Shown here: positions 34,754 through 43,491 of the stretch, one piece after another | How positions within the stretch are numbered: position 1 is the stretch's first letter | How the letters are laid out: each line of letters starts with the position of its first letter | Assembly (NCBI RefSeq): GCF_003751085.1 | Contig: NZ_RJJY01000001.1 | Coordinates: 4,588,001 to 4,652,000 of the forward strand | DNA length: 64,000 bases | Direction: 5' to 3' | Source: Micromonospora sp. Llam0 | Lineage (GTDB): Bacteria; Actinomycetota; Actinomycetes; Mycobacteriales; Micromonosporaceae | Translations under genes and position numbers: made by a program | The notes under the pieces: generated by a model | Database searches by the model: none | Told to the model about the DNA's origin: nothing | Seen by the model: only the letters and a program-made list of their open reading frames with translations

Positions 34754-34919
34754 ACACGCATTAGCCTAGTTCAGTGGGTGCGCGACACAAGCCGGTCATC
34801 CGGAAAGGATGCCGACGTTCCGACAGCTCCGCCCGATGCGGAGCATTGCCGACTTCCGCGACGCACGGTCGCGGGACGTCGCCAACCCCTTTTCCGCATA
34901 TCACGAATGCGAGGAATTC

Positions 34920-35411
34920 ATGACCGGGCCGAGTTACACCACCGAGTTCTCCGTGGACCAGTCCCCGAAGGACGCATACGAGGCCATCACCAATCCGCAG
35001 GGGTGGTGGTCGGCCGAGATCGAGGGCAGCGCCGCGAAGGCCGGCGACGAGTTCCGGTACCACTACGAGGACCTGCACCGCTGCACGATCCGGGTGACCG
35101 AGTCGGTCCCCGGCGAGAAGGTCACCTGGCACGTGGTGGACAACTACTTCTCGTTCGTCAAGGACAGCTCCGAGTGGGTCGACACGACGATGACCTTCGA
35201 CATCTCGGAGGAGGGTGGCAAGACCAAGGTCGTCTTCACCCACCACGGCCTGGTGCCCGAGTTCGAGTGCTACAACGCCTGCCAGGAGGGGTGGGGCAAC
35301 TACATCAACGGCAGCCTCAAGGACCTGATCGGCAAGGGCCAGGGCGCCCCCAACGCCACGGGCCAGGCGCAGACCACCGCTGAGGTGGAGCTCGGATCGG
35401 CCAGCCGCTGA
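34920..35411 (+). CDS. SRPBCC (AHSA1/START-like) domain protein 2
   Basis: 163 residues from ATG 34920, with GAGGAAT a few bases before. SYTTEFSVDQSPKDAYEAI, GWWSAEIEG, RVTESVPGEKVTWHVV and HHGLVPEFECYNACQEGWGNY are strongly like the protein at 27229. An extra 20-residue Gln/Gly/Ala tail follows the domain. A frame running upstream to 34809 has no such ribosome site. It probably binds a small ligand of the cassette; exact role unknown. Confidence 0.87.
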   Translation: MTGPSYTTEFSVDQSPKDAYEAITNPQGWWSAEIEGSAAKAGDEFRYHYEDLHRCTIRVTESVPGEKVTWHVVDNYFSFVKDSSEWVDTTMTFDISEEGGKTKVVFTHHGLVPEFECYNACQEGWGNYINGSLKDLIGKGQGAPNATGQAQTTAEVELGSASR

Positions 35412-35416
35412 TCCAC

Positions 35417-35451
35417 CGTGGGGCCCCGGTCAACCCGACCGGGGCCCCACG
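35417..35451. terminator. Strong hairpin after SRPBCC gene 2
   Basis: Perfect 15-bp stem (35417-35431 with 35437-35451), 5-nt loop. Confidence 0.83.
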
Positions 35452-35464
35452 TGCCGGCCGTCCA

Positions 35465-35535
35465 GGCTGTCACCCTGGTACGTCCGAGCCGTCACCCGGT
35501 ACACGTGCGAGCCGTCACCCGTGCACGTCCGGGCC
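35465..35535. repeat. Three imperfect tandem copies of a ~23-bp unit
   Basis: GAGCCGTCACCC occurs at 35486-35497 and 35509-35520, with related text at 35465 and 35521. The last copy overlaps the 3' end of the oxidase-like gene. Confidence 0.55.
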
Positions 35536-35925
35536 GGCGTGCGTGATGGCCACCCGGACAACCACCCGCCGGTCGCGTTGCATCGCGGCCCGGTAGTCGT
35601 CCCAGTCGGAATGCTCCCCGGAGACCCGCCGGTAGTAGTCGACCAGCACGTCGAGTGCTTCGGGCAGCCGTACCACCTCCGCATGCCCGTCGATCTGCAC
35701 CCAGTCGCCGAAGAACCGGTCCGCGGTCACGCAGAACGTGACCCGTGGGTCGCGCAGCAGGTTGCGGACCTTGACCGCACCTTCCCTGGTGCTGACCAGC
35801 ACTCGGCCGGCGTCGTCGACCGCGACCAGCACCGGACTGGTCTGCGGCCGGCCGTCCGGATGCCGGGTCACCATCACCGCCCGATGATTCGCCCGCAGGA
35901 ACGCCGTCGCCTGTTCGGCCTTCAT
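35515..35925 (-). CDS. PPOX-class (pyridoxamine phosphate oxidase-like, F420/FMN) split-barrel protein
   Basis: 136 residues from ATG 35925 with GGAGGT upstream. The split-barrel fold is recognisable: FLRANHRAVMVTRHPDGRPQ, VLVAVDDAGRVLVSTREGAV, KVRNLLRDPRVTFCV and FFGDWVQIDGHAEVV. Members bind FMN or F420 and reduce or bind small substrates. It lies tail-to-tail with SRPBCC gene 2 and is possibly not part of the cassette. Substrate unknown. Confidence 0.88.
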   Translation of the reverse strand: MKAEQATAFLRANHRAVMVTRHPDGRPQTSPVLVAVDDAGRVLVSTREGAVKVRNLLRDPRVTFCVTADRFFGDWVQIDGHAEVVRLPEALDVLVDYYRRVSGEHSDWDDYRAAMQRDRRVVVRVAITHAGPDVHG

Positions 35926-36041
35926 CTCGCACCTCCTCGCGCCACGCACCGCCGCTCGGCCGCTGGCCGTGCCGCCTTTGATTGTGCGACGCGCAGCGCG
36001 GTGCTACCCGGAGGTAACCGTCCGGCGGTACGGTCAAGGTC

Positions 36042-37067
36042 GTGCAGCCTGACATCCTCGGACTCCCGTACGAGCAGCAGGTCATCGAGCTGGACCCAGA
36101 CGACGAGGGTCCGGTCGTCGCGACCCTGGTCCGCCGCCGGGCGGACCGCCCGGCCGGGCGGGCGGTGCTCTACCTGCACGGCTTCGTCGACTACTTCTTC
36201 CAGACCCATCTGGCCGACCACTTCGTCCGTGGCGGCTGGGACTTCTACGCCCTCGACCTGCGCAAGTACGGCCGGAGCCTGCTGCCGCACCAGACCCCGA
36301 ACTTCTGCCGCGACCTCAGCGACTACTTCCCGGAGCTGGACGCCGCCGCCCGGATCATCCGCGAGCAGGACGGCAACGAGACGATGCTGGTCAACGGCCA
36401 CTCCACCGGTGGGCTGATCGCCGCGATCTGGGCCGACGCGCGGGCCAGCCAGGGCATCGCACCGGACGGGTTGTTCCTGAACAGCCCGTTCTTCGACCTC
36501 AACGCACCGTGGCTGCTCCGCCGGCCGGTCGCAGCGGCCATCTGCCGTCTCACCGGCCGCTCGCCCTACCGCGTCGTCCCGGTCGGGCTCTCCCGGGTGT
36601 ACGGGCGGAGCGTGCACGCCTCCCAGAACGGAGAATGGGACTACGACCTGGAGTGGAAGCCGCTCACCGGGTTTCCGGTGCGGGCCGGTTGGCTGACCGC
36701 GATCCGCCGCGCCCAACGGCGGCTGCGTGCCGGACTGCACATCACCGCGCCGGTCCTGCTGGCCTGTTCCTCCCGGTCCTACCGCAGCCACAGCTGGCAC
36801 GATTCGGCTACCCTGGCCGACGCGGTACTCGACGTCGAGCACATGGCCCGGTGGGCCCCCCGGCTCGGCCGGCACGTCACCGTGGTCCGCATCGACGGCG
36901 GCCTGCACGACCTGACCCTGTCCCACCAGCCGGCCCGCGACGAGCTGTTCAGCGAGCTGGACCGCTGGCTGCGCGGCTACTTCACCACCGAGCCGCTAGG
37001 CCCGGACCCTGGTCAACCGGTGGAGGCGCAACGCCCGGTCGACCGAGGGTTACCGGAAACCGACTGA
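36042..37067 (+). CDS. Alpha/beta hydrolase, serine aminopeptidase S33/lysophospholipase-like
   Basis: 341 residues from GTG 36042. AVLYLHGFVDYFFQTHLADHF is the oxyanion-region block, GHSTGG (residues about 117-122) the nucleophile elbow, and the His is in IDGGLHDL. This is the common actinobacterial monoacylglycerol lipase/S33-like group. Cytoplasmic; no signal peptide. A tRNA gene follows 57 bp downstream. Substrate unknown. Confidence 0.88.
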   Translation: MQPDILGLPYEQQVIELDPDDEGPVVATLVRRRADRPAGRAVLYLHGFVDYFFQTHLADHFVRGGWDFYALDLRKYGRSLLPHQTPNFCRDLSDYFPELDAAARIIREQDGNETMLVNGHSTGGLIAAIWADARASQGIAPDGLFLNSPFFDLNAPWLLRRPVAAAICRLTGRSPYRVVPVGLSRVYGRSVHASQNGEWDYDLEWKPLTGFPVRAGWLTAIRRAQRRLRAGLHITAPVLLACSSRSYRSHSWHDSATLADAVLDVEHMARWAPRLGRHVTVVRIDGGLHDLTLSHQPARDELFSELDRWLRGYFTTEPLGPDPGQPVEAQRPVDRGLPETD

Positions 37068-37123
37068 CTCGTCACGGCAACCTGCGACCACTACTATGTG
37101 CACGCCAGGACGAAGATCAGCAA

Positions 37124-37199
37124 GCGCCCGTAGCTCAGCGGATAGAGCAGGGGACTTCTAATCCCAAGGTCGTAGGTTCGAACCCTACCGGGCGCACCA
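37124..37199 (+). tRNA. tRNA-Arg (anticodon TCT)
   Basis: Cloverleaf: acceptor GCGCCCG (37124-37130) pairs with CGGGCGC (37189-37195), discriminator A 37196, encoded CCA 37197-37199. D-arm GCTC...GAGC, anticodon loop CTTCTAA with anticodon TCT at 37157-37159, and T-arm GTAGG...TTCGA...CCTAC. The Arg(TCT) identity follows from the anticodon. The first anticodon-stem pair may be a mismatch. Confidence 0.97.
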
Positions 37200-37294
37200 T
37201 CATCGCCCCAGGTCAGAGGACCTGCGGTCGCTGGCCATCCACAGCCATAGGACGCGTTGACGCGCAGCCAACCAAGGTGACCTAGGGTTGTCGA

Positions 37295-37567
37295 GTGCCA
37301 GCGTTCTGGATCGGCTACATCGAGGTACCGCCGAGTATCGAGTCAAAGATCCGCTCCCGGCGTGGTGTCACCGGCGATCAGGTCCGAGCCGCGTGCCAGT
37401 GGCCAGCGGTCCCACTTCGCGTTGGATGGCACGACCATCCCGATCATGGCCGTAGGCTCCTGGTAGTCGCACACGATGAGCAGGGACGGCTGCTGCGGGT
37501 GATTCTGCAGCCGGTGGACGTCAAGGATGGCACTTGGCGGCTGCGGACTGTGCTGGTGGGCGGATGA
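37295..37567 (+). CDS. Small BrnT/RelE-like protein of unknown function
   Basis: 90 residues from GTG 37295. The pattern SKIRSRRGVTGDQVRAAC then RRLLVVAHDEQGRLLRVILQPV resembles the fold of BrnT/DUF4258-type ribonuclease toxins: a basic helix then a central antiparallel sheet. The similarity is weak, from eye only. It overlaps the next gene by ATGA (37564-37567), as toxin-antitoxin genes often do. The location beside a tRNA is a common place for mobile or accessory genes. Confidence 0.5.
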   Translation: MPAFWIGYIEVPPSIESKIRSRRGVTGDQVRAACQWPAVPLRVGWHDHPDHGRRLLVVAHDEQGRLLRVILQPVDVKDGTWRLRTVLVGG

Positions 37568-37908
37568 GGGGGATGATGGTAAGCATGCAGCAGGATGAGC
37601 TGGCCGAGTTCGACGTGACCGAGGATGTATTCGACGCCATGCTGGCCGATAGCGAGCCCGTCCGGGTGACGGGTCCGTTTGATCAGCTCCGGCAGGTTCG
37701 CTTCGAGTTGGTCAGCGGGAGACTCCGTACCTATCGCTGGCGGCTGGTCGGTACGAACGGTGAAATCCTGGCCACCAGTGCTGCGAGCTACCGCAGTTCC
37801 GACGACGCGCGCCGTGCACTGGAGGCTCTCACGGTCGCGGTGCAGCAGGCCCCGATCGTCGACCTCGACGAGGCTGACGACCCAGCTACCCGGCGCAAGG
37901 CCGGCTGA
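37564..37908 (+). CDS. Small partner protein with a YegP-like (DUF1508-type) segment
   Basis: 114 residues if translated from the ATG overlapping the previous stop; later in-frame Met codons at 37573, 37576 and 37585 are possible starts. The first half carries a helical FDVTEDVFDAMLADSEPVRV. The second half, RTYRWRLVGTNGEILATSA then YRSSDDARRALEALT, resembles the YegP/DUF1508 repeat. Function unknown; it could be the antitoxin-like partner of the preceding gene. Confidence 0.55.
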   Translation: MRGMMVSMQQDELAEFDVTEDVFDAMLADSEPVRVTGPFDQLRQVRFELVSGRLRTYRWRLVGTNGEILATSAASYRSSDDARRALEALTVAVQQAPIVDLDEADDPATRRKAG

Positions 37909-37977
37909 GCCATTGCGGTACGGGGTGACGCCGCCCAGCATCGACGTACCGCAGCGCCCACTCACCGTCGGTACCGT

Positions 37978-40424
37978 TCAGTCCGGGACGCCGATGGCGG
38001 CGACCGGGCTGACCCGGGCGGCCCGGCGGGCCGGCGCCAACCCGGCCATCGCGGTGATCGCCGCCAACGCCGCGACGATCACCAGCAGCTGTCCGGCCGG
38101 CAGCACCGGCGGCATGCCCAGCCGCAACGCCTCGATCGACCACCAGGCCAGTGGTACGCCGAGCGCCAGCCCCAGCACCGCGCCGACCACCCCGTACAGG
38201 CCGGATTCCACCAGGATCATCGCCCGCAGCCGGGGCCGGCTCAGTCCGAGCGCCCGCAGCAGTCCGACTTCCTGGGTGCGTTCCAGCACCGACAGCGCAG
38301 TGGTGGTGCCGACCCCGACGACCGCGATCAGCACGGTCATCGCCAGCAGCCCCACTGCGATCAGGAACAGCGACGTCACCTCGGCGTCGGTCGCCTCGCG
38401 GTAGTCGGACAGCACGGCCACGTCGGCACCGACGGCGACCCCGAGCTGCCGTACGGCGGCCACTGTCGCGTCGCGGGTGCCGGCGCCGCCGGCGAAGTCG
38501 GCGAAGTCGGCGAAGTCGGCGAAGTCGGCGAAGTCGGCGAAGTCGGCGAAGTCGGCGAGCAGCCCGGTCTGCGTGCCGCCGAGCCGGTCCAGGTCGCCCG
38601 ATGCCAGCACCACATCGGACTGTAGTGGTGCTTCACCGCCGAGCACCGCCGCGACGGTCAGGTTCAGCTGCCCGGCCTCGCCCCGTACCGCGATCGGGTC
38701 GCCAGCCTGGGCGGCCAGGTCCCGGGCGACCGCCTCGCCGAGCACGACCCGGCCCGGCCCGAGGTCGGTCAACGCGCCGTCGGTGGTGACCAGCGTCGTC
38801 AGCCGGGGCAGGGCGGCGAGGTCGACGGCGATGGCGGCGTACGACCGGTCGCCGGTGGTGACCTGGGCCTGCTGGAACGGGGTGACGTGGCGGACCGCGT
38901 CGAGCGACCGGAGCTGCTCGACCACGGCCGGGGTGATCGGCTGGTCGTGGGCGAACAGTGCCAGGTCGGCAGGGGCGCGGGCGGCCAGTTTCTGGTCGGT
39001 GAAGGCCCGCAGGCTGGCAGTGCCGACGGTGGCGCCGCCGACGAGTGCCACGCCGAGCGCGACCACCACTGACACGGCGGCGGCCCGGCGCGGCACCCCG
39101 CCGACGGTGCTGACGGCGAGGGCACCGACCGGCCGGAGCCACCGCAGCGGCCAGCCGACGACGGCCAGCACCGGCCGGACCAGCAGCGGGCCGAGCGCGA
39201 CGAGCGCACCGAAGGCGAAGGTGCCGATTCCGACGATGGCCAGCAGCGTGCCGGCGGAGTCGCTGGCGGAATCAGCGGAGTCGGCGGTAGCCAGGTCGGT
39301 GATGGTCACCCCGACGACACCGGCCGACGCGGCGGCGAGCAGCAGACCGACCAGGAGGCGGCCGGCGGTAACGCCCGGTTCGGCGGTCACCGTCGCGGCG
39401 CTGCGCAGCGCCTGCAGCGGTGGCACGTTCGCGGCGGCGAGCGCCGGCACCAGGCCCGCCCCGGCGGTGAGCGCCGCCGCGCCGACGACGACGGCCAGCA
39501 GTACGCCGTACGGCAGCCTGGGGGCGGACAACTGCTGGCCGGCAGCGGCGGCGAGCGCCGGTGCGGCGAGGCTGGCAGCGACCGCGAGCAGCACCCCGAC
39601 GGTGCCGGCGAGCAGGCCGACCACCGCCCCTTCGACGGTCAACGCGACGACGAGTTGCCGGCGGTGCGCGCCGATGGTGCGCAGCAGCGCCAGCTGGCGC
39701 ATCCGCTGGGCGAAGACGATGCGGAACGTCGACGAGGCGACCAGTACGGCGGCGATCACGGTGACCGCAAGGAACATCGCGGCGAGCGCGAAGATCTGGT
39801 CGAACCGGGCGACGGCGTCCTGCGCCTCGGCCAGCCGCTTCGCGTCGCCGGGAACCACGCTCGGGTACGTGTGCGGGTCGACCCGGTCCAGGTGGCGCAT
39901 CAGTTCGTCGGTGAGCCCGTCGAGGTCGGCCCCGGGTGCGGCGACGATGTCGATCCGCGACCAGTCGACCGGGGTCGCGACCACCGTCGCCAGGATGGTG
40001 TCCGGCGCGTACGCCTGCTCCACGCTGGTGTCCGGGCCGTCAACGACACCGGTGACGGTGGCGGTGACCGGTGCGGCGGTCGGGTCGCCCCCGTACAGCC
40101 GCAGGGTGCTGCCCGGTCCGACGCCGAGCCGGTCGGCGGCGCGCTGGTTGACTGCGATCTCCCCCGCCGCGGCCGGGTAACGCCCGGCGCGCAGCACGAC
40201 CCGCGACAGCGCACCGGAGCCGGGGTCGGCGGCCAGGGTGATCGACGTGCCTGCGGCCGGGTCGCCGACAGCGAGCGTCAGGTCGGCCCGGCCGGCGACC
40301 TGGGTGACGCCGGGCATGGCGGCGATCGCGGCGCGTTGGGCCTCGGCGATCGGCTGCCCGCTGGCGGTGACGACCAGGCTGGTCCCGGTGGGGGTATCGC
40401 TGTACGTGTCCAGGGTGGTGCGGG
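37978..40424 (-). pseudogene. FtsX-like ABC permease, C-terminal fragment, cut by IS4-family element
   Basis: This is the 3' part of an FtsX/MacB-type permease (two FtsX repeats, Ala/Leu/Val-rich membrane segments, signature KxxALRTIGAHRRQL-like LALLRTIGAHRRQL and VGLLRALGLSRPRLRAM). The N-terminal part is at 42061-42212. When the IS and one target copy are removed, 152 + 2437 bases join into 863 codons with no stop (862 residues, a normal length). A 9-bp tandem repeat (7 copies) at 38491-38553 gives (ADF)n. An ATG at 40317 could give a 779-residue product, but without the first membrane segment. No ABC ATPase gene is visible nearby. Confidence 0.87.
38491..38553. repeat. Seven tandem copies of a 9-bp unit within the permease gene
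   Basis: GGCGAAGTC repeated seven times without error; in the minus-strand protein this is (ADF)7, in an extracytoplasmic loop. Copy number is likely unstable, and multiples of 9 keep frame. Confidence 0.95.
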
Positions 40425-40450
40425 CACTGACCTAAACTTTGGTCGTTTTG
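40425..40450. repeat. Left terminal inverted repeat of the IS
   Basis: 26 bp starting CACTGACC; pairs with 42035-42060 (one mismatch: T versus C at the nineteenth base). Confidence 0.93.
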
Positions 40451-40538
40451 TGGGTAATAGCGCCGGTTTCGGGGTGGGTGTGGGTCGGGTGCGGGACGTG
40501 AAGAAGCTCCTGGTAGGACATGGATTGACTAGATCAAC

Positions 40539-42053
40539 ATGTTCCAACCAGGAGCTTCGGTGTCGAATTCTGCCATGCTGTCCGCCAGCGCGGTGCGACA
40601 GGCCGCCGATCAGCGGGAGACGCTGCGGGCAGCGGTGATCGCCGGGCCCGCCGGTGTCGGGACCCTCGACGAGCAGGTGACCGGCCGGTTGTGGCCACTC
40701 CTGGCCGATGCCGCACTGATCGAACGGGCGCGGGCCACGGTCGGGCACGTCGACGCCCGGCGGCGGGTGCTGACCGGAGCGGTCACGGTGATGATCGTGC
40801 TCGGGCTGTGCCTGTTCCGGCGGGAGAGCACATCGGTGGTGACCGCACGGGTGACCTCACGGCTCCCCCGGACCCGGGTGGAGGGCGCACCGACCGCCGC
40901 GGCGGTGTCGAAAGCCCGGGGCAGACTCCCCGCAGCGGTGCACCAGCGGGTGTTCACCGACGCCGCCCGGTCCACACCGACGTTCGGGCCCGAGTCGTAC
41001 GCGTTCGGTCTGCTGGTCACCGCGATCGACGGCACCGTGTTCGACCTGGCCGACACGACACGGACACGGGCCGGGTTCACCACCCCGACCGGCGGCCGGT
41101 TCCCCCAGGCCCGGATGGTCGCCCTGGTCGCCTGCGGCACCCGCTGGATCCTCGCCGCCCGCATCGCCTCCTCCGGGACCAGCGAACAGGCCCTCGCCGA
41201 CGACCTGATCGGCGAACTCCAACCCGGCACCATCAACCTCGCCGACCGGGGCTTCTTCTCCATGGACCGCTGGACGCGGGCGGCCGCCACCGGGGCGCAC
41301 CTGCTGTGGCGGGTCAAGAACGGCGCCCGGAGCCTGCCCGCCCGACTGGTCGAGGTCCTCCCCGACGGCTCCGCGCTCGTGCAACTCGCCGAGTCCGACG
41401 CGATGCTGTCCCGCCGCCGCACCACCCGCGCCGACCGCACCCTGCCCCGACTCCGTCCGACACTCGCCCGTCTGGTCGAGTTCACCGTCACCACCCGCGA
41501 CCGCGCCGGCCGCACCACCCACAGCCGCTACCGCGTCCTGACCACCCTGCTCGACCACCACCGTCACCCCGCCACCACACTCGCCGCGCTCTACGCCGAA
41601 CGATGGCAGATCGAACTCACCTACGGACGACTGAAGACCACCCTGCGGGGACCCCGCACCCGACCACGCGGACACACCCCCGAACTCGCCTACCAGGAAC
41701 TCTGGGCGCTACTGACCGTCTACAACGCCCTCGTCCGACTCGCCGTGACCACCGCCGTCGACCTGAACATCGACCCCGACGCGGTCAGCTTCGCCACCGT
41801 CCTCGCCCTGACCCGCGCACACCTCGCAAGCCAGGACCCCGCACCCTGCGTCAACTGCGGACACGACGACCCCGACCCCACCACCACCCTGCTCACCGCG
41901 ATCGCCGCCCAACCCCACAACCGACACACCCGCACCCGCACCGGCCCCCGCACCAAACGACAACGACGAACACAACGCACCCGCGACGTCACCTACGAGA
42001 TAACCATCACCCAGACCGACCTACCCAAAGCCAGCAAAACGGCCAAAGTTTAG
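40539..42053 (+). CDS. IS4-family transposase
   Basis: 504 residues. DDE catalytic core: first Asp in TAIDGTVFDL (about 165), second in LADRGFF (about 237), Glu in YAERWQIELTYGRLKT (about 350-360), which is the Y(2)R(3)E(6)K signature of IS4-family enzymes. N-terminal domain (residues 1-90) and an Arg/Thr-rich C-terminal tail (about 465-490) flank it. The stop codon overlaps the right inverted repeat. A start at 40575 (ATG) is also possible. Confidence 0.95.
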   Translation: MFQPGASVSNSAMLSASAVRQAADQRETLRAAVIAGPAGVGTLDEQVTGRLWPLLADAALIERARATVGHVDARRRVLTGAVTVMIVLGLCLFRRESTSVVTARVTSRLPRTRVEGAPTAAAVSKARGRLPAAVHQRVFTDAARSTPTFGPESYAFGLLVTAIDGTVFDLADTTRTRAGFTTPTGGRFPQARMVALVACGTRWILAARIASSGTSEQALADDLIGELQPGTINLADRGFFSMDRWTRAAATGAHLLWRVKNGARSLPARLVEVLPDGSALVQLAESDAMLSRRRTTRADRTLPRLRPTLARLVEFTVTTRDRAGRTTHSRYRVLTTLLDHHRHPATTLAALYAERWQIELTYGRLKTTLRGPRTRPRGHTPELAYQELWALLTVYNALVRLAVTTAVDLNIDPDAVSFATVLALTRAHLASQDPAPCVNCGHDDPDPTTTLLTAIAAQPHNRHTRTRTGPRTKRQRRTQRTRDVTYEITITQTDLPKASKTAKV

Positions 42054-42060
42054 GTCAGTG
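42035..42060. repeat. Right terminal inverted repeat of the IS
   Basis: Reverse complement of 40425-40450 with one mismatch; ends GGTCAGTG and abuts the second target copy. Confidence 0.93.
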
Positions 42061-42212
42061 GTGGTGCGGGCGATCATCTGGTAGGCGAGCACCGCGCCGG
42101 CCACCACGAACGCCGCGACCAGCACCGACAGGCCGGTGAGTAGCAGCCGGCCGGGTCGGGTCAGCAGGCCGCGCAGCTGGGTACGCAGCACGCTGGTGTT
42201 GACGGCACCCAT
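42061..42212 (-). pseudogene. N-terminal fragment of the FtsX-like permease
   Basis: Fifty codons (MGAVNTSVLRTQLRGLLTRP, then one membrane segment, then YQMIARTT) before the insertion. It joins in frame to LDTYSDTPTG at the other side of the IS. Start ATG 42212 is 1 bp after the stop of the upstream membrane protein gene, so both were one operon. Confidence 0.88.
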
Positions 42213-42213
42213 C

Positions 42214-42651
42214 TCAGAAAGCCAGCTCGGGGATGGTCAGCTCAACCCCGCTGCCGGCGCAGTGGCCTTCGGCGTTGCGGCGCATCTCGGTGACCTCCGC
42301 CGGGGTGGGCCGTTCCCCTTCACCGGTGGCCTTGACCCGCGACCAGTAGATGAACCGGCCGACCTCGGTGCTGATGCCCTCGTTGACGAATTCGGCGTAC
42401 CGGATTCGGCGCAGGCCCTGTTCCCATTCCTCGGCCTCGGCGGGGTCGGTCGGTGCGGTGATGGCCCGGTCGAACAGCTGCTGGGCCAGCTCGCAGTCGG
42501 CCGTCGAGGCCGGGGTCGGGCCGAACCGCAGCTGCCACAGATAGTTGCCGCCGAACGCGACGGCGGCCAGCACGACGAGGGTCACCGCGCCGAGAACGAT
42601 CAGGCGCAGCGCGGTGGTGCGGCGGGAGCTGGTGTCGAAGGAGGTGGACAT
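42214..42651 (-). CDS. Small membrane-anchored protein, operon partner of the FtsX permease
   Basis: 145 residues. One N-terminal membrane helix (LIVLGAVTLVVLAAVAF, about 17-33) is followed by a soluble, charged region with Cys at residues 53 and 136 (TADCEL; GHCAGSG). No recognised domain. The gene ends 1 bp before the start of the permease. It may be an accessory subunit of the transporter. Function unknown. Confidence 0.75.
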   Translation of the reverse strand: MSTSFDTSSRRTTALRLIVLGAVTLVVLAAVAFGGNYLWQLRFGPTPASTADCELAQQLFDRAITAPTDPAEAEEWEQGLRRIRYAEFVNEGISTEVGRFIYWSRVKATGEGERPTPAEVTEMRRNAEGHCAGSGVELTIPELAF

Positions 42652-42753
42652 CGGGTGCCTTCCGGACGATCGTGGTCGTTCTTGCAGGGACCATCGTCGG
42701 CCGGCGGGGGTGCCGCACGCGTCGGCGCACGATCGGATCTGCGGGCCGGGCGG

Positions 42754-42771
42754 GTACGACCGTGGTCGTAC
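42754..42771. promoter_or_regulatory. 8-2-8 dyad upstream of the membrane protein-permease genes
   Basis: GTACGACC-GT-GGTCGTAC lies about 100 bp upstream of the small membrane protein start and after the stop of the response regulator. A short spacer fits a dimeric NarL/FixJ regulator site. Could also be a small terminator. Further dyad halves (ATCGGATC at 42732; GATCCGAT at 42775) flank it. Confidence 0.4.
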
Positions 42772-42825
42772 GTCCGATCCGATGCCGGTCGCAACGCCCC
42801 CGGTCAGGAAGCGGGGACGGACCGG

Positions 42826-43491
42826 TCAGGGCCCGGGTCGGACCAGACCGATCCGGTACGCGAAGACGACGGCCTGGACCCGGTCCCGCAGGTCGAGCTT
42901 GGTGAGGATCCGCCCGAGATGGGTCTTGACGGTCGCTTCTGCGACGTACAGCTGGGCGGCGATCTCAGTGTTGGACAGGCCGGCGGCGACCAGGGCCAGC
43001 ACCTCGCGTTCCCGGGCGGTCAGCACGGCGAGCCGGTCGTCGGCGACCGGGTCCGGGGTGAGTTGTCGGGCGAAGCGGTCCAGCAGCCGGCGGGTGACCC
43101 GGGGCGCGACGACCGACTCGCCGCTGGCCACCACCCGGATCGCGGCCAGCAGTTCGACCGGTCGGACGTTCTTGAGCAGGAAGCCACTGGCCCCGGCCTG
43201 CAACGCGGCGAAAGCGTCCTCGTCGGTGTCGAACGTCGTCAACGCCAGCACCTTCGCCGCGTCGGGCCGGTCCTGGGCGCAGAGCCGCCGGGTGGCTTCG
43301 ATGCCGTCCATCACCGGCATCCGGATGTCCATCACGACCACGTCGGCGTCGGTGCTGGCCAGTGCGGCGAGCGCGGCGGCGCCGTCGGCGGCCTCGCCGA
43401 CGACGACCATGTCCGGTTGGGCGGCGAGCACCATCGCGAATCCGGCGCGGACCAGTTCCTGGTCGTCGACGAGAAAGACCCTGATGGTCAC
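42826..43491 (-). CDS. Response regulator, NarL/FixJ type
   Basis: 221 residues. Receiver domain with DDQ (residues 9-11), phospho-acceptor Asp in VVVMDIRMPVMDG, Thr/Ser and Lys in TTFDTDEDAF and GFLLKN. C-terminal LuxR HTH: LTAREREVLALVAAGLSNTEIA, VKTHLGRILTKL. It overlaps the kinase gene by ATGA (43488-43491), so the pair is coupled. It probably controls the downstream permease genes. Confidence 0.95.
   Translation of the reverse strand: MTIRVFLVDDQELVRAGFAMVLAAQPDMVVVGEAADGAAALAALASTDADVVVMDIRMPVMDGIEATRRLCAQDRPDAAKVLALTTFDTDEDAFAALQAGASGFLLKNVRPVELLAAIRVVASGESVVAPRVTRRLLDRFARQLTPDPVADDRLAVLTAREREVLALVAAGLSNTEIAAQLYVAEATVKTHLGRILTKLDLRDRVQAVVFAYRIGLVRPGP

Larger units (their letters stand above)
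40425..42060. mobile_element. IS4-family insertion sequence, complete (1.6 kb)
   Basis: Length 1636. Ends are 26-bp inverted repeats (40425-40450 and 42035-42060) differing by one base; the tip reads CACTGACCTAAACTTTGG. The flanks carry the direct repeat GTGGTGCGGG (40415-40424 and 42061-42070), up to 12 bp if edge bases are counted, as expected for IS4-family targets. One transposase frame is inside. Intact ends, identical target copies and an otherwise intact permease frame indicate a recent insertion. Confidence 0.93.

Noticed and set aside
40539..40638. Possible second small gene overlapping the transposase start
   Set aside because: Frames there are continuations of permease antisense and transposase shadows.
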